64,000 bases of DNA from positions 118,740,697 to 118,804,696 of the forward strand of contig OZ024744.1 in NCBI GenBank assembly GCA_964016885.1, written 5' to 3'. Under the pieces are notes generated by a model. It ran no database searches, was not told the origin of the DNA, and saw only the letters and a program-made list of their open reading frames with translations. The stretch's first letter is position 1, and each line of letters opens with the position of its first letter. The translations under genes were made by a program, and so were the position numbers. This document shows positions 21,085 to 32,884 of the stretch, one piece after another. The stretch comes from Eledone cirrhosa (lineage: Eukaryota; Mollusca; Cephalopoda; Octopoda; Eledonidae).

Positions 21085-21690
21085 CTTCATCATCAACATC
21101 ATCGTTTTAATGTCCACTTTCCCTGCTAGCAAAGTTTAGACAGGTCTACATAGACCAAGTCAGTACTGAAGTGGTGGCCACTGATCTCCCAGACAAGCCA
21201 GGGATCTGTTGTCTCATGTTCTACCAAGTTCATAGAGGAGACAGTCATGTCTTTGATACAACTGAAGGGGTCCTCTCGACCCTTTGTTTGGCAACATTTT
21301 TATGGATGGATGCCCTTCCTATCACCAACCACTTTACAGCATGCACTGAGTGTGTTTGTCATGTAGATCACCAGCATTAGGGAGGCTGATAAGCCTTGAC
21401 ACAACTGAAGGGTGCTCCCAACCCTTTGTTTGTTAAGCCCTCCACGGCTGGATGCCCTTCCCATTACCAACTACTTCACAAGGAGGAGGGCAGCAGCTAG
21501 GAACATCTGTGGAGAAGGGGGTATGAGGTGTGTGCACCAACTGGGTATAGTGGTGTTCAGGATAGCTGTTAGTGAGCTGTGGTGGAAAGGGGGAGGGGGG
21601 AGGGGCGACGGCAAGCCACATTGTATGTTGCAGGTCGAGTTTTCTTCAGCACCACATAATGCCAACCCTCACAATATCTTACTTTCACTA
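21085..21690 (-). repeat. LINE/SINE-type 3' tail repeat, diverged
   Basis: Begins with atcatc, then taatgtccactttccctgct, and has two copies of the ggatgcccttcc...accaac phrase (about 21310 and 21450). This is the same tail layout as at 26600-27130 and a diverged relative of the family A 3' UTR. No coding sequence. Confidence 0.6.
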
Positions 21691-22034
21691 AAAGTGTAGT
21701 ATACCCTATAATATGGGAACATAGCATCTCAACTGTCAGGTTTAAATGATAGCAAAGTGTTTGGAATTAAACTATATCATCTTGTAGATATACTATCTAG
21801 TTTTCTATGTGTGGAGACATCCAGTCCATGGGTTAAAGTGTCAAGCATCACTAAACATTTATATTTTGATGAAGTGATTGCTTTATAAACAGACACTCTT
21901 CTTACTATTAAAATTACTCAAAGAGATGACTACATTCCTTTCTTGGCAATATCACATGGAAATAGGTGAATTTGAAGGTTTCGTGAAAATACAAAAGAGA
22001 TTCTGATAAATATTGGATGAAAATAAAATGTTAC
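21690..22034. other. No recognisable feature
   Basis: AT-rich sequence with no supported ORF or repeat. Confidence 0.5.
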
Positions 22035-22235
22035 ATCGCTGGACAAATTTTACGGGCAAAACCAACCAGCAGGAGACCCAGGGGTAGATCCCAAACAAGA
22101 TGGTTGGATAACATCCATGAGCTTGGCTGGTCTCGCTTGGGGATCCAGCAGGATCAGTTGGAGAGAGTTACTTCTGACAGGAGTGTTTGAGGACTCTGCC
22201 CCCACGACCTTCTCAGGAATAAGTGAGAGAAGATA
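22035..22235 (+). mobile_element. 3' end of second LINE family
   Basis: Reads GRPRGRSQTRWLDNIHELGW, then LGIQQDQLERVTSDRSV, the charged C-terminal end of a LINE protein. Copies: 38155-38370 (plus) and 34195-34740 (minus). It ends in ctcaggaataagtg. Confidence 0.65.
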
Positions 22236-22544
22236 TCTATGGTTGGTTACACAACTTATATATACAATCATAATTGAAATAATGAACCTCAAAATATATT
22301 TACAGAGATTGGAGAAAAAAAGGTTTACATATCTGTGTTTATCAGTAGCATGGATTGATTAGAAATAATCAGAAAGAAAAAAATCAGCTTTTCATCAATA
22401 TTCTTATGATTACAATTAGTATATTAAAATAGATACTTTGAATATTCTTAATTTAATACTGAATAGTTGAGATCTATGGCTAGTATAAAAATATAAAACT
22501 ATTGTTTATTTAATATTAATGTTAATGTATATATTAGCAGGGAG

Positions 22545-22860
22545 TTGTTAGAATGTCACATAAAATGCTTTGTGATATTTGTTTCGGCTTTCTGCTCTTT
22601 CAGTTCAAATCCTACAGTGGTCAATTTTGCCTTTCATGCATTCTAGTACTGGGGTAGATTCTTCCTCTATATCTCTTTCCATTCTCTGGAAGAAATCTAC
22701 TGGAGAGGGATGGGCTTTGCTAGGTTTAAAAATTGCCCTAGAAATGCCAATGTCGATATAGCACCCCTCTGACTCCTCCAAGAGTGGCATAAACATGCAA
22801 AACAATATTCTAAAAATTGTAGACTGATTAGCATCAGACAGGACAACTGTATGTAAAATC
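22545..22860 (+). mobile_element. Degenerate SINE
   Basis: Phrases gttagaatgtcacataaaatgctttgtgat, then ttcagttcaaatcctacag (B-box-like) and ttttgcctttcatgcattct resemble the tRNA-type SINE at 30230-30480. The remaining part is not classified. Confidence 0.45.
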
Positions 22861-22864
22861 ATCT

Positions 22865-24325
22865 TAAAATAAAAACACTCATATATCTATTGTGAAATGA
22901 AAACCAATTTATAAAGTCATCTTAGCTTTATAACTTTGTAACACTGTAAACACCCCCTCCCCTCAAAAAGACATTTCAAATGGAAGAAGGCACTTAACTT
23001 TGATAGGCTTTGGCCAGTATTGGCCCAGACCATGTCTAGCCTTATAGCACCACACTGCCTATGGTTTTTGAAACATTTTGAAAATAATTAAGAATTCGGA
23101 AGTATTTACTAACTTTCTCAGTATTAAGTAGATGTCTTGAACATAACTTATCAAAGGTTCTTAACATGAAATTATGAGGTTTGCAGATAATTATAAACAT
23201 TATAATATATACAACTCTGTATTGTGGTATCATGGGCAGTTTTAGGATGGATTAAAATTTATAATAATAATATATATATGTATAAAATATATTTTATGTT
23301 AAAAGTTCACATTAAGTTACTTGTAATATAATAAAGCTGCATTCAAGAAACCATAATTACTTAAAATCTAATTACTATGTACAAAAAAAAAAGAAAAAAT
23401 ATGTTCATCTTATGGTTTGAGATAGACAAAACAATAATAAAAATCGAAAATTTCTTGGAAATTTTGATTCTTTGAAAAGGCCACAGATTTTCTCCTATCT
23501 CTGACATAGACCAATAATTTACATAAAATTACTAGGGTTTCAATTGAGTATGTTTAGGCTCATGTGAAAATGCATAGCTGAAATAAAATAAAAAAAGATA
23601 ATATTTTGTAATTGATAGACTCTCTTATGATTACAGCTGATTGTTTTGACAACACAGGTCATACATCATTTTGAATGAACTTTAGGTTAGAAAATTCTAA
23701 ATATTATACTTTCTCATAGGAACTTGCAGGTTTACTAACATCATGCTAGATATCCTGATGAACAGAACCCATTAACTTGTACATTCTAAACAATTCCCAC
23801 ACCTACTCTCAAGTCTTGAACAATGTCCCCTCCCACCAATTTAATTTTGCTAATCTACCCCTGGCCAAATTTTATGTTAAGTGGTATCATTTCTGTGACA
23901 ATTAATTTTCTTTAGACACTAAAAACATTATACATGACAAAAACAGTACATTACTAGAAATCCCATATGGTATAAAATAAATAGGATGGGTTGGGGTCTC
24001 AATATGTTTACCAATTTTCCAAACCTCTCCTATTAGTGGGGACCCGAGAGTACATTCCAACTGAGTTTTATTTAAAATTAGCATCAGTTTTTTTGGGGGG
24101 GGGGAGGGGGGGGGGGAGGAGAAATACTGTGATTGGATAAGACTTTTTAGAGTCAGTTTTTTTGACAGCCAGATGCCCTCCCTGACAACTAGCTACTAGA
24201 AAGGTTATAATATATTATATACTGCTGTCTTCTGTTGACTAAGTTGTCGGGTGATTTGTTTTCATGAGACACAAACAAATATCAATGCTAGTTTTAAATG
24301 GTGTCTATACGAAGACACAAACACA
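22865..24325. other. No gene recognised
   Basis: AT-rich intron with a G-run near 24092-24118. No ORF with recognisable similarity, and the short ORFs here lack repeats in other copies or motifs. Confidence 0.5.
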
Positions 24326-24329
24326 TACA

Positions 24330-24480
24330 CACACATTACAGGCTTCCTCAGTTTCCATCTATATAATTCACTCAAAAGGCTTTGGTTGACCAGAGGCTAT
24401 CGTAGCAGTAACTAACTTGCCCAAGGTTACATGGAGTGGCATTGAACCAGAAACCATGTGATTGCGAAGCAGATTTTCTA
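24330..24480 (-). mobile_element. SINE fragment
   Basis: Reads ggctttggttgaccagaggc, then cttgcccaaggttacatgga and ggcattgaaccagaaacc, the complement of a tRNA-like B box followed by the body of a common cephalopod SINE. The head (A box) is cut off or diverged. Confidence 0.55.
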
Positions 24481-24649
24481 AATACCCACCTATGCCTGCA
24501 CCTACTACAAATATGACAGAATTCTTGTTAAATAGTTATTACTATAACCTGAAGATTCTAAAGAATCCCCATGAAATCATACAACTGGAGTTACCAAAAC
24601 AACAAATGAGTTCTATCTGTAAAATAACCAATTCCTTCTTAGTTATTCA

Positions 24650-25470
24650 ATCATCATTATCATCACACTTTAATGTCCCTTTTTTTATGCTAGCATGGGT
24701 CAGACGAGTTGTCCTGAAGTTGTGAGACAAGCCAGATCAGATGACTATGTCTTGCTTATACAGGACTGATTTTGGTTTGGTTTCTAGTTGGATGCCCTTC
24801 TTAACACCAACAACTTTACAGTGTGCACTGGATGCTTTTTGCTGTGACACCTACACGACCACTTTACAGTGTGTACTGGGTACCTGTTGTCATGACACCT
24901 ACATGGCCACTTTACAGTGTGGACTGGGTACTTTTTGGTGTGACACCTACACTACCACTTTACAGTGTGGACTGGGTTCCTGTTGTCATGACACCTACAT
25001 GGCCACTTTACAGTGTGGACTGGGTACCTGTTGTCATGACACCTACATGACCACTTTACAGTGTGAACTGGGTGCTTTTTGTCATGACACCTACATGGCC
25101 ACTTTACATAGTGGACTGGGTACCTTTTGTCATGACACCTACATGACCACTTTACAGTGTGTACTGGGTACTTTTGTTGTGACACCTACATGACCACTTT
25201 ACAGTGTGGACTGAGTACTTTTTGTCATGACACCTACATGACCACTTTACAGTGTGTACTGGGTACTTTTTGTTGTGACACCTACATGACTACTTTACAG
25301 TGTGTACTGGGTACTTTTTGTCATGACACCTACATGACCACTTTACAGTGTGTACTGGGTACTTTTTGTTGTGACACCTACATGACCATTTTACAGTATG
25401 TACTGAGTACTTTTAGTTGTGACACCTACATGACCACTTTACAGTGTGGACTGGGTACTTTTATTTATTT
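24650..25470 (-). repeat. LINE/SINE tail with 13 tandem copies of a 48-bp module
   Basis: Starts with the atcatcattatcatc tail and tttaatgtccctttttttatg, then the ggatgcccttcttaacaccaac box, followed by an array (24846 to about 25470) with a 48-bp period: gacacctacatgaccacttt, then acagtgtgtactgggtac. Because 48 is a multiple of three, all frames stay open and produce artificial 16-residue repeat ORFs on both strands. A related two-unit version lies at 60300-60420. The array sits about 200 bases from the Cys-rich ZDHHC exon. Confidence 0.92.
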
Positions 25471-25666
25471 TGATGGCCTCATAAGATGGTCTTAATATGG
25501 AGTGGTTACTATTTAACATAGAGTAGTTCGTAATGCAAACTAAATAGTTTCTATAACAGAAAGATAACTATTTTTGAAATATAAATAGGTGTTTAGATGT
25601 AAATTTAAAATGATTATTACAAGAAAAGTTCTATACTTACTATTCATTGCAAAATAAGGCACTTAC

Positions 25667-25824
25667 CTCTATACAATTATTACAAACACTACAATGAGAG
25701 CACCTGGGTGGTCTATAAAACTGACATGTGGTACACCATTTCATTCGCATAGTAATACCTTTAATTTCGACATTTTTGTACAGTGGAGCTCTGAAGTCAT
25801 CATCCCGAAACTCATCTTCATGAG
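25667..25824 (-). CDS. ZDHHC5/8: ZDHHC5/8-type palmitoyltransferase, Cys-rich zinc-binding exon
   Basis: Internal exon of 158 nt: two bases plus 52 codons. It encodes [20 protein letters not shown], then [25 protein letters not shown] and NNCIE, the first half of the DHHC Cys-rich domain with the CxxC, RPPRxSHC and CxxC zinc ligands. The acceptor is tatatatacag on the minus strand and the donor is GAG|gtaagt, phase 0, joining to the ACA TTT GAT of the next exon. The RAPLYK and EIKG elements are characteristic of the ZDHHC5/8 branch rather than ZDHHC9/14/18. The first two bases (CT) complete a GCT Ala codon with the last G of exon 38480-38601. No stop or frameshift is seen. Confidence 0.95.
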
Positions 25825-26370
25825 CTGTATATATAAAACAAAAGTTAGGAAAATTGGCATAATTTGAAACAGAATTTAAACGTCAGTTTATACAAGTATA
25901 TTCATTTTAAGAATTATAATTGAAATTCAATTTAATTTCAATTATATTCAACTAAAAAAATTTTTTTTTTAAATGTAGATACAAAAATTTGTAATATCTT
26001 TTCACAGAAACATTCTTAAATACAAAAAACAAACAAAAAAATCCAACACAAAGAAAAACAAAAAAAAACAATCTGTCCAATTAGTGACTGAACTATTTAC
26101 CATGTAACAATCATTGCAGTGATATTATAATAACAATAGTATTATTGACAACTGTTAATCACCTGTTTAAGTACATTTACATAAATTCAGCTTCTAATTA
26201 CCTTGCCTTTTACTTGCATACTAAAGTCATTGTACTGATTATTACCAGACTGTTATCCTATCTGAAACTCCGTCGGTTACGACGACTAATCTTCCAGTTG
26301 ATACCATCAGAACAGCCTACTCATGAAATTAACGTGCAAGTGGCTGAGCATTCCACACACATACGTATAC
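25825..26370. other. No recognisable feature
   Basis: AT-rich intron following the acceptor of exon 25667-25824. No repeats or ORF identified. Confidence 0.5.
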
Positions 26371-26379
26371 CCTTTAACA

Positions 26380-26595
26380 TAGTTCTCAGGGAGATTCAGC
26401 ATGACACTGAATGTAACAAGGCTGGTCCTTCAAATTACAGGTTCAACTCATTTTTGCCAGCTGAATGGACTGGAGCAACATGAAATAAAGTGTCTTGCTC
26501 AAGGACAATATGCTGCTGGGAATTGAAATCACAACCTTATGATTGCGAGCTGAAACCCTGAAATCAACCAACATTTGATATTAAAGACTCTAGTT
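26380..26595 (-). mobile_element. SINE fragment
   Basis: Contains gactggagcaacatgaaata, agtgtcttgctcaaggacaa and attgaaatcacaaccttatg, the complement of the SINE2 body and B box seen at 50640-50710 and 59760-59840. Diverged. Confidence 0.6.
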
Positions 26596-26599
26596 ATGA

Positions 26600-27135
26600 A
26601 AGCGTCATCATCAAACTCTGCAAGCAAGGGTTGGATGGGGTTTTACAAACCAAGTCAGTACTGAAGTGGGGCTATTCACCTCCTAGACAGCATGTGTGGA
26701 GGTTTCACATATTACTTACATACGGACCCACATTCTACCAACTACATTTTAGTGTGGCACCAGCACAAGAGAAGCCATCATGGCTTTGATGTAACTAAAG
26801 TACTCCAAGCACTTTGGTAAGCTTTCTATGGCTCAGTACCGTTCATATCACTAATCACTTTATAGTGTTTACTGGGTGTATTTATCATATAAATCTAGGA
26901 TGGTTGTCATGTCCTTGGCACAACCAAAGTGTCCTCCCAACTCTTTGTTTGGCTGGATGCCCTCTCTACCAGCAACCACTTTCCAAGTGTGTACTGAGTG
27001 TGTTTATCATATAGATCACCAACACTAGGGTCGGTGTTGCACCATTGACACAACTGAAGGGTCCTCTCAACCCAACCATCTTATAGGGTGCATTGGCCAT
27101 TGTCCCAACTGAAGAGCCCTCTTTGTTCTGCATGG
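26600..27135 (-). repeat. Diverged LINE/SINE tail repeat
   Basis: Parallels 21085-21470: aaaccaagtcagtactgaag, then the ggctggatgccctctctacc box and repeated caactgaagggtcctctcaa phrases. Non-coding. Confidence 0.55.
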
Positions 27136-27241
27136 GAGGGGGTGAAGAGAGATAGGTGTGAAGTTATGGATGTATGTGGTGTGATTTGACAGGGTGATGA
27201 GTGTGGAGAGAAACTTTTTTCCCATTAACTATATATATATA

Positions 27242-27468
27242 TGGTAAGGAACCAATGGACCATAACAGTCCAGAAATAGCTGTCGAAACGGCTTGAGGTC
27301 TGCCGTTGGGGTCTTGAACATTTTCTTATCATCATCATCATCATTTTAAGCAGACGTAAAATGATGATGATGATGATGATAGGAAAATGTTCAAGACCCC
27401 AACGGCAGAGCTCAAGCCGTTTCGATGGCTATTTCTGGACTGTTATGGTCCATCTGGTTCCTTACCAC
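27242..27468. repeat. Long inverted repeat with microsatellite loop
   Basis: Arms 27242-27344 and 27361-27468 are complementary over about 100 nt with a few mismatches, including the facing (atc)n and (gat)n runs. The loop is about 15 bases. Contains tggaccataacagtccagaa on one side and its complement on the other. It lies in the 12.7-kb ZDHHC intron. Confidence 0.9.
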
Positions 27469-27474
27469 ACTTCC

Positions 27475-27690
27475 TTCATTCATCATCATAATTTTCATTT
27501 TATGTCCGCTTTTTCCCTGCTTGCAAGGGTGAGACGGGAACCGATTCTGGCTTGATTTCTACAGCTAGATGCCCTTCCTAACACCAACCTCATTTACAGT
27601 GAGTGCTGGGTGCTCTTTTGCCGTGGCACCTCCACGACCACTTTGCAGTGGAATGATATGGACCCCCAGTCCCTATCATCTCATTTCTAC
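27475..27690 (-). mobile_element. SINE2 tail fragment
   Basis: Contains atcatcatcataattttcat, tttccctgcttgcaagggtg, agatgcccttcctaacacca and atgatatggacccccagtcc: the tail and part of the body of the SINE2 family as at 50418-50757. The tRNA-like head is missing. Confidence 0.75.
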
Positions 27691-27694
27691 AGCT

Positions 27695-28815
27695 ATTGTT
27701 TGCAACTCTGGCTTTGTTATTCTAATGAAGCACTCTGGTTGAGTATTTATAACATGTTCATTTTTTGAATCAACACCACTGTTCCCCGATTATGGTCTAG
27801 CTGATGTGAAGTCATGTGTCACTGAAAGTCTAGGTTCACTACTACACTCGTATGTCTGTCATCACGATCAACTAGCTAGTTAAACAGACCTTTCCATTCC
27901 AGGGAGGCTAAATGCCACCGAGGAAGCGATTCTTTGCTAAATTACATAATTGTTTCTACATTTGGCACAAGACCAGCAATTATCGCAGTGTATTACTGGT
28001 ACTTCATACATTACAAAATGTCTCATAATTTTACCTAATTTCTGTGAATAGTGGTTCTAGTTGGTCTACCATTGCCAGATTAGAATTGTGGAAACTGATG
28101 CCTTAGATATGCGTCTGTCCAGGTGAAAATAGAAACTTCAATTTCCTACCTACACGATTAACATAAGTGACCACACTGTTTGGTCTAGATTTTAATAATA
28201 CAAACTTAATTAAATTATTGAGTGAGAAAACAATGAAGCTGTATTAATTATATCTGACTAGCTTTGTTCCTGAGTTATATATATTATTCTTTCCTAAAAA
28301 ACAACAACCCCAAAGCACAGTTAGTAATAGCTGCTCCCCACCCATTTCACATATTTTCATGCACCCTCTTCGCCTTCTAACACCTCACTCTTATACATAC
28401 ACAACTAATCAAAAAGACTCTTTTCAACACTACACTCTACTTTTGTGTTGTTCATATCATAAACAAGTATATCATCACTTCCTATTTGTGAGTACAAACA
28501 TGTCCCCACTGCCTCAGTCTCAAACACTTCCAATCCACCCCCACTGACACCAATACCAGGTAGACTAACCAACCATAGTAGTAATAAAACAACAAAACAA
28601 AATAGTGTCACAACGTGAGGATCTATAAAACTACTAGACATTATTGATATTTGGTAGCAATAGTCCGTTAGAGCTACGGGGGAAAATAAATGACAGGTTC
28701 CTTAAAAGCCTGAAGAATTCATCATGTTCATGAACTTTTCAAACCTTATTTTAAAATCTTTTTCTTTATTTCATCAACACTTCAAAACCATTCCTCTTCC
28801 TACAAGTTCTAAAAC
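27695..28815. other. No gene recognised; one SINE1 tail fragment
   Basis: A minus-strand SINE1 tail is visible at about 27945-28010 (ttgtttctacatttggcaca). The rest shows no supported feature; the ORFs at 28359-28641 have no recognisable motif. Confidence 0.45.
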
Positions 28816-28816
28816 T

Positions 28817-29021
28817 TTAACCCTTTCATGACATTGCTAATGAAATACTGTCTCTAATTAATTAATGAAGAATTTCAAGGGATTTACTAAAATTATTATT
28901 TCACTAGTAAGATAGGAACTTAATGTAAGGTTCTTATATATAATTATGCTGGGAAATTTGAATTTGAATAGGAAACCTTTAAAATGGGTGGTTTTAGCCA
29001 GATTGGTAACTAAAGGGTTAC
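28817..29021. mobile_element. TTAA-flanked MITE (piggyBac-type), copy 1
   Basis: Begins TTAA ccctttcatgac and ends taactaaaggg followed by a mutated TTAC. The terminal ccctttmatg/aaaggg ends and TTAA target fit non-autonomous piggyBac elements. The other complete copy is at 39513-39736. Confidence 0.8.
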
Positions 29022-29199
29022 GGTTGCCACTTTAATGATGAAAAGGGGGTCGGGTGAGATTGTAGAGCTGGTACAGTGAAAACAAGTGGATAAGTGGTGT
29101 GAAGAAGAGACTAGGTAGAGAGTAACCTCAGTCAGACTCCCCACAAGTATGACAGTGCTATAAATGTTCCTGTGTGGGTAACAGAAAACAAAGTGACCC

Positions 29200-29700
29200 T
29201 CCCAATATCACTTGGTAGTTAGTGATTTTAAAATTAGAGCTAGATGAACGTAGAGAAAGAAGACAATTTAGAGGAAAAGAACATAGAAAATTAGGGAGCT
29301 CTCAAATTGAGGGATGCCCTGATTGACATTTATGACAGTAAAGAAAAGAAGAGATGTTTAGGGGATACAAGGCAATGAGGGAATGAGGGAAAGAAAATCA
29401 ATATATTTGACATAATAATGGTACACTTGACCTCATCGATACTGAAAAGAAAGGCGCATGGGAATGTTATAATCAGAGACTGCATGGGAGAAAGATAGTC
29501 TGCCCCAACAGAGGCATCAGCTCTGTGTAGTAAGGAAGAAATTAAGGATATGAAGACAAACAGCTGGACCATTGGGGATAGTTGCTGAGATGCTGAAAGT
29601 ATCCAGGATGGTGGGCCACACATATTGTAAACTAGGTAATACAGGATGGTGTCATATCCAATGACTGGCATGGTGTCTCTTTCTGCATATGGCCTGTAAC
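29200..29700 (+). mobile_element. Degenerate LINE fragment, family B
   Basis: Readable remnants: EEIKDMKT, AGPLGIVAEMLKVS and RMVGHTYCK followed by GVISNDWHG, corresponding to KDMKTGKAAGPSEIVAEMLK in the intact copy. Many frame breaks. Confidence 0.55.
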
Positions 29701-29924
29701 CTTCTCATTTAGGCCAACACAGAAAATCACATACTGCCAGACAATATCGGCTTGTTCAAGGCCAACCATGTGTCCCAGCACTTCTTCTCCAATGGTGAGA
29801 TGTTGCTATGCCACCCTTTTCTAGCAAGTACCATATAGCTTACATCCCTTTCATTTATACATCCCCAGCCTGACCAATGATACGAGCACTCTAGTGTTGA
29901 AATGAGGTTATGCTGGTACCATGA

Positions 29925-30165
29925 CAAAAGGCACCCAGTCCACTCTGTAAGGTGGTAGTGCTTGAGTCATGATAAAATACTCCCAGTACACAGTGTGAAG
30001 TGGTTGGCATTAGAAAGGACATCCAGGCATAGTATCCAAGCCAAAAATCCAGCATTAAGAGCAGTATGTAGCCACTGAATCAGTCAGGCTTATGTACGTG
30101 ACGACGTGTTTAACCCAGGCATGGAAAATAGATGTTAAATGGTGAGGATGATAAACAGTAAAATT
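29925..30165 (+). repeat. LINE/SINE tail fragment
   Basis: Contains aaaggcacccagtccactct, ctcccagtacacagtgtgaa and ttggcattagaaaggacatc, ending near gaggatgat. It is a diverged copy of the tail found intact at 60300-60540. Confidence 0.55.
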
Positions 30166-30229
30166 GACCTTGGTGGGATTTGAACATAAAGTGAAGGGAA
30201 CCGAAATGAATACCATAAGTTTATAAGAG

Positions 30230-30480
30230 CAGGAAGTGGTTTATTGGCACAGTTGTTAGAATGCTGGATAAAATGCTTTGTGGTATTCCTTCTGGCTTTC
30301 TGTCCTTTCTGACTTCAAATCCTGCCAAGGCCAACTTAACAAAGAAGACCAGTCCAGTACTATGTTCAGTTATTCCTCTATATAACTCTTTCTTTGGAAG
30401 AAATTGACTGTGTTCAGACTGGAGAGAGTGATGGGTTCTCCCAGGTTTAAAGTGGCCAAGAGTGGTGGGCTTTTCCAGGT
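30230..30480 (+). mobile_element. Degenerate tRNA-type SINE
   Basis: A-box-like tggcacagttgttagaatgc and B-box-like gacttcaaatcctgccaagg in SINE1-like spacing. The 3' part is diverged. It abuts the left end of piggyBac copy 3. Confidence 0.5.
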
Positions 30481-31735
30481 TTAACCCTTTAGCATTCGCA
30501 TTAATTTTCAAACGTCATGCTTATCTGTTCGCTTTATTTTGAGTTAATCAAATGGCGGTGAATTGGCAGTATCGGTAGAGGGTCGGACGCCATGCTTTCC
30601 AGCATAGTTACGTCCCTTTACAATCCGAGTTCAAATCCCGCCGAGGTTGACTTTGCCTTTCATCCTTACGGGGTCGATAAAATAAAGTACCAGTAATGCA
30701 CTGGGTAATTGCTGGCCTTCTGCCTAAAGTAGAAACAATTATTTTGAGTTAATCATACTCAAGAGGGTTATCAATTTTATTTGTTTGTAATTTTCTTAAT
30801 TTTCTATGTGCAGGCTTGAAATTTTGTCAGTAGATGTTTAAATATCAATAATTTACAATTATATAATTTTAACTGATTTTTTTGGTTAAATTTGACTTTT
30901 ATGGGCAGGTGAAATTAATTAATAGGGGCATTTGAAGTATCAACCAGGTGCAAATACTGGTTTAATTTTAAATACGTTGTTTTCGGCATAATACTTGATA
31001 TATAAGAATCACTAAACCTTATACCAGTGTTCCAGTAATTCCAGTCTTGGAAATTGTTTTATACCGTACTTAATATTTACGGTAAAAAATGCTTGCATTT
31101 CCGCAGCATCTGTCGGTCGCCAAACAGATTGGGTTTTCCTTGATTTGAAATCTGTTGTTGGGCATATCGATTAGTCCCTTCTGCCACAACTTCAAATAAA
31201 GTTTGTGGTAAAAACAAAAAGAAATAATCCAGTGCTTTAGCATCGGGAGCTAATGTGTGTTGTGGACCAGTATTTTGAATAAAATCGGGAACATATATTA
31301 GTGTGGTATTTTTCAACCACGATGCTGTAATATTTTCAATGGCGCCCTGGAGTCTCCTTCGATTTCACTTTCAAAACAACAATCACCATCGGACGAAATT
31401 TCAGAAATATAAATATCAGATTCATTTGAAGATAAATCACTAATATTATCATTTGTTTCTTGTTTATTCTGAATGTTGCCATGTGTAAAACCTTCAAAGT
31501 CTGTATCGTTACTTTCATAAGCCATGTTGATACAAAAAAAAAAATATTTTGCACATTCAAAGTTAAAAAAACAAGTGTTGTTTTAAGTTGTTTCACTGTT
31601 AAGTGTTAATTTTCACGGTAAAGGCCTAATCTCGCAGCAGTCTCGAATTGACGAGATTTTGATGATGGTTTGTTTATTTTTAGAACGATTTTTTAGTGTG
31701 GGTGTTTTCGGGCGGTTTGAACACTAAAGGGTTAA
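30481..31735 (-). mobile_element. piggyBac-like deletion derivative, copy 3, carrying a SINE1
   Basis: TTAA at 30481-30484 and 31732-31735, with the same ends as copies 1 and 4. The N-terminal transposase ORF reads MAYESNDTDFEGFTHGNIQN but is frameshifted near 31320, so the remaining LIYVPDFIQNTGPQHTLAPD is in another frame. The central transposase is deleted at the same junction (ttgaagtatcaaccaggtgc next to aattaattaataggggc) as in copies 1 and 4. A SINE1 is inserted at 30551-30738 with a 17-bp target duplication (30534-30550 and 30739-30755). Confidence 0.92.
30551..30738 (+). mobile_element. tRNA-derived SINE1 with 17-bp target duplication
   Basis: Shows ggcagtatcggtagagggtc (A-box area), gagttcaaatcccgccgagg (B-box area), tcgataaaataaagtaccag and a tail ending agtagaaacaa. 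Flanking duplicate ttattttgagttaatca on both sides shows retrotransposition into the piggyBac end region. Confidence 0.93.
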
Positions 31736-31739
31736 CATG

Positions 31740-32445
31740 TCACTATAGTGCCTCCATGGCCTCATCAGGACTTTTACATACCATACAACATAACAGCAGA
31801 AGTAGGTTATAATAAAGAAGCTATGAACCTAGTTAAAACTAAAAAGAATTTCTATAATTTGCTACCGGATTGTTTGCCAAGACAGTAATGGCTGTTGCCA
31901 CCATCAGTTTTAGTCTGTGAATCTTACATGGTTTCAATTACTAGATACTTTTTATCATCTTGTATTAACTCATCTGTGAAATACAAACTTCTGTTCAAAA
32001 TACCCTGCTAAAATTTCTATCTAACATAACGCTGCTTTACTTATTTCAATTAAAATACCTTTATAAATTATTGCTTCCCGAGAACTCACAGCTGTTTCTT
32101 TTAGTTAATAACTTCAGTTGTTTAAGTGAATTGTTAATAAATGCTATATATAAGCCAATCCCAACTTTATTTCAAGTTTTATAAAGCCTTTTGTCACAAC
32201 TGCAAATACTGACAGTAGAAACAATGCTGTAGAGTAAATGATAAACTGCAACCAAATACTGAATCAACTCTTCTCGTGTTTATTTCAAAGTTGTCAGCAT
32301 TGAAACATTCACGGTTACTGAAGCTTTCTTCTCTCTATTGATATGTGATACGAACAATATGATGCTTAGAAAAAAACAAAAAACTATTTACAATTTTGAC
32401 CATTCAGGAAATATAACCAAATGTTCACATCTGTAGTGTATTGTT
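31740..32445. other. No gene recognised
   Basis: AT-rich intron. A cctcatcagga phrase near 31760 is the only repeated-looking motif. No ORF supported. Confidence 0.45.
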
Positions 32446-32449
32446 AGAT

Positions 32450-32880
32450 CATTACCATCATTTTTATGTCTGCTTTTCCATGCTTGCATGGGTTGGACAG
32501 GTCCTTCTCAGCACAGTATCTCTCCACTTGTCATGTTCCTTCGCCATCTCCTCTTCCAGTCTCAGTGATTTGAGGTCTGCTCTCACCACCTCTGCCCAGA
32601 TCTTATTTGGTCGTCCTCTACTATGGCTTCCTTCCACTGGCATTTCCTGGTGCTTCTTCATCCAACAATCATTGTCCATAGGCAACAAATGTCCAAACCA
32701 AAAGCCTTCTTTCCTGCACACCACCTCAAATTTCTCTTAAATCCAGCTTTTCCCCTCAGTTCATCCAAGCTCTGTCTTTCTCTTACACTTACATTGCACA
32801 TACAATGGAGCATGATTGCTCAATTTCTCTCCAGTCTATGCATGCCCTCTCATTTTACTACCGTGCACTTGAGTTTTGGC
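32450..32880 (-). mobile_element. LINE 3' fragment, family B
   Basis: Minus-strand reading RKEGFWFGHLLPMDNDCWMK, then EMPVEGSHSRGRPNKIWAEV and ADLKSLRLEEEMAKEH, the end of the family B protein. It stops near THASMEKQT before the tail. Confidence 0.75.
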
Positions 32881-32884
32881 TAAG

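Noticed and set aside
24741..25495. ORFs with a 16-residue repeat that look like a repeat protein
   Set aside because: They come from a 48-bp tandem DNA repeat and are equally open on the opposite strand.
26145..26483. 112-codon plus-strand ORF
   Set aside because: Overlaps SINE-derived sequence, has no recognisable domain and lies inside an intron.
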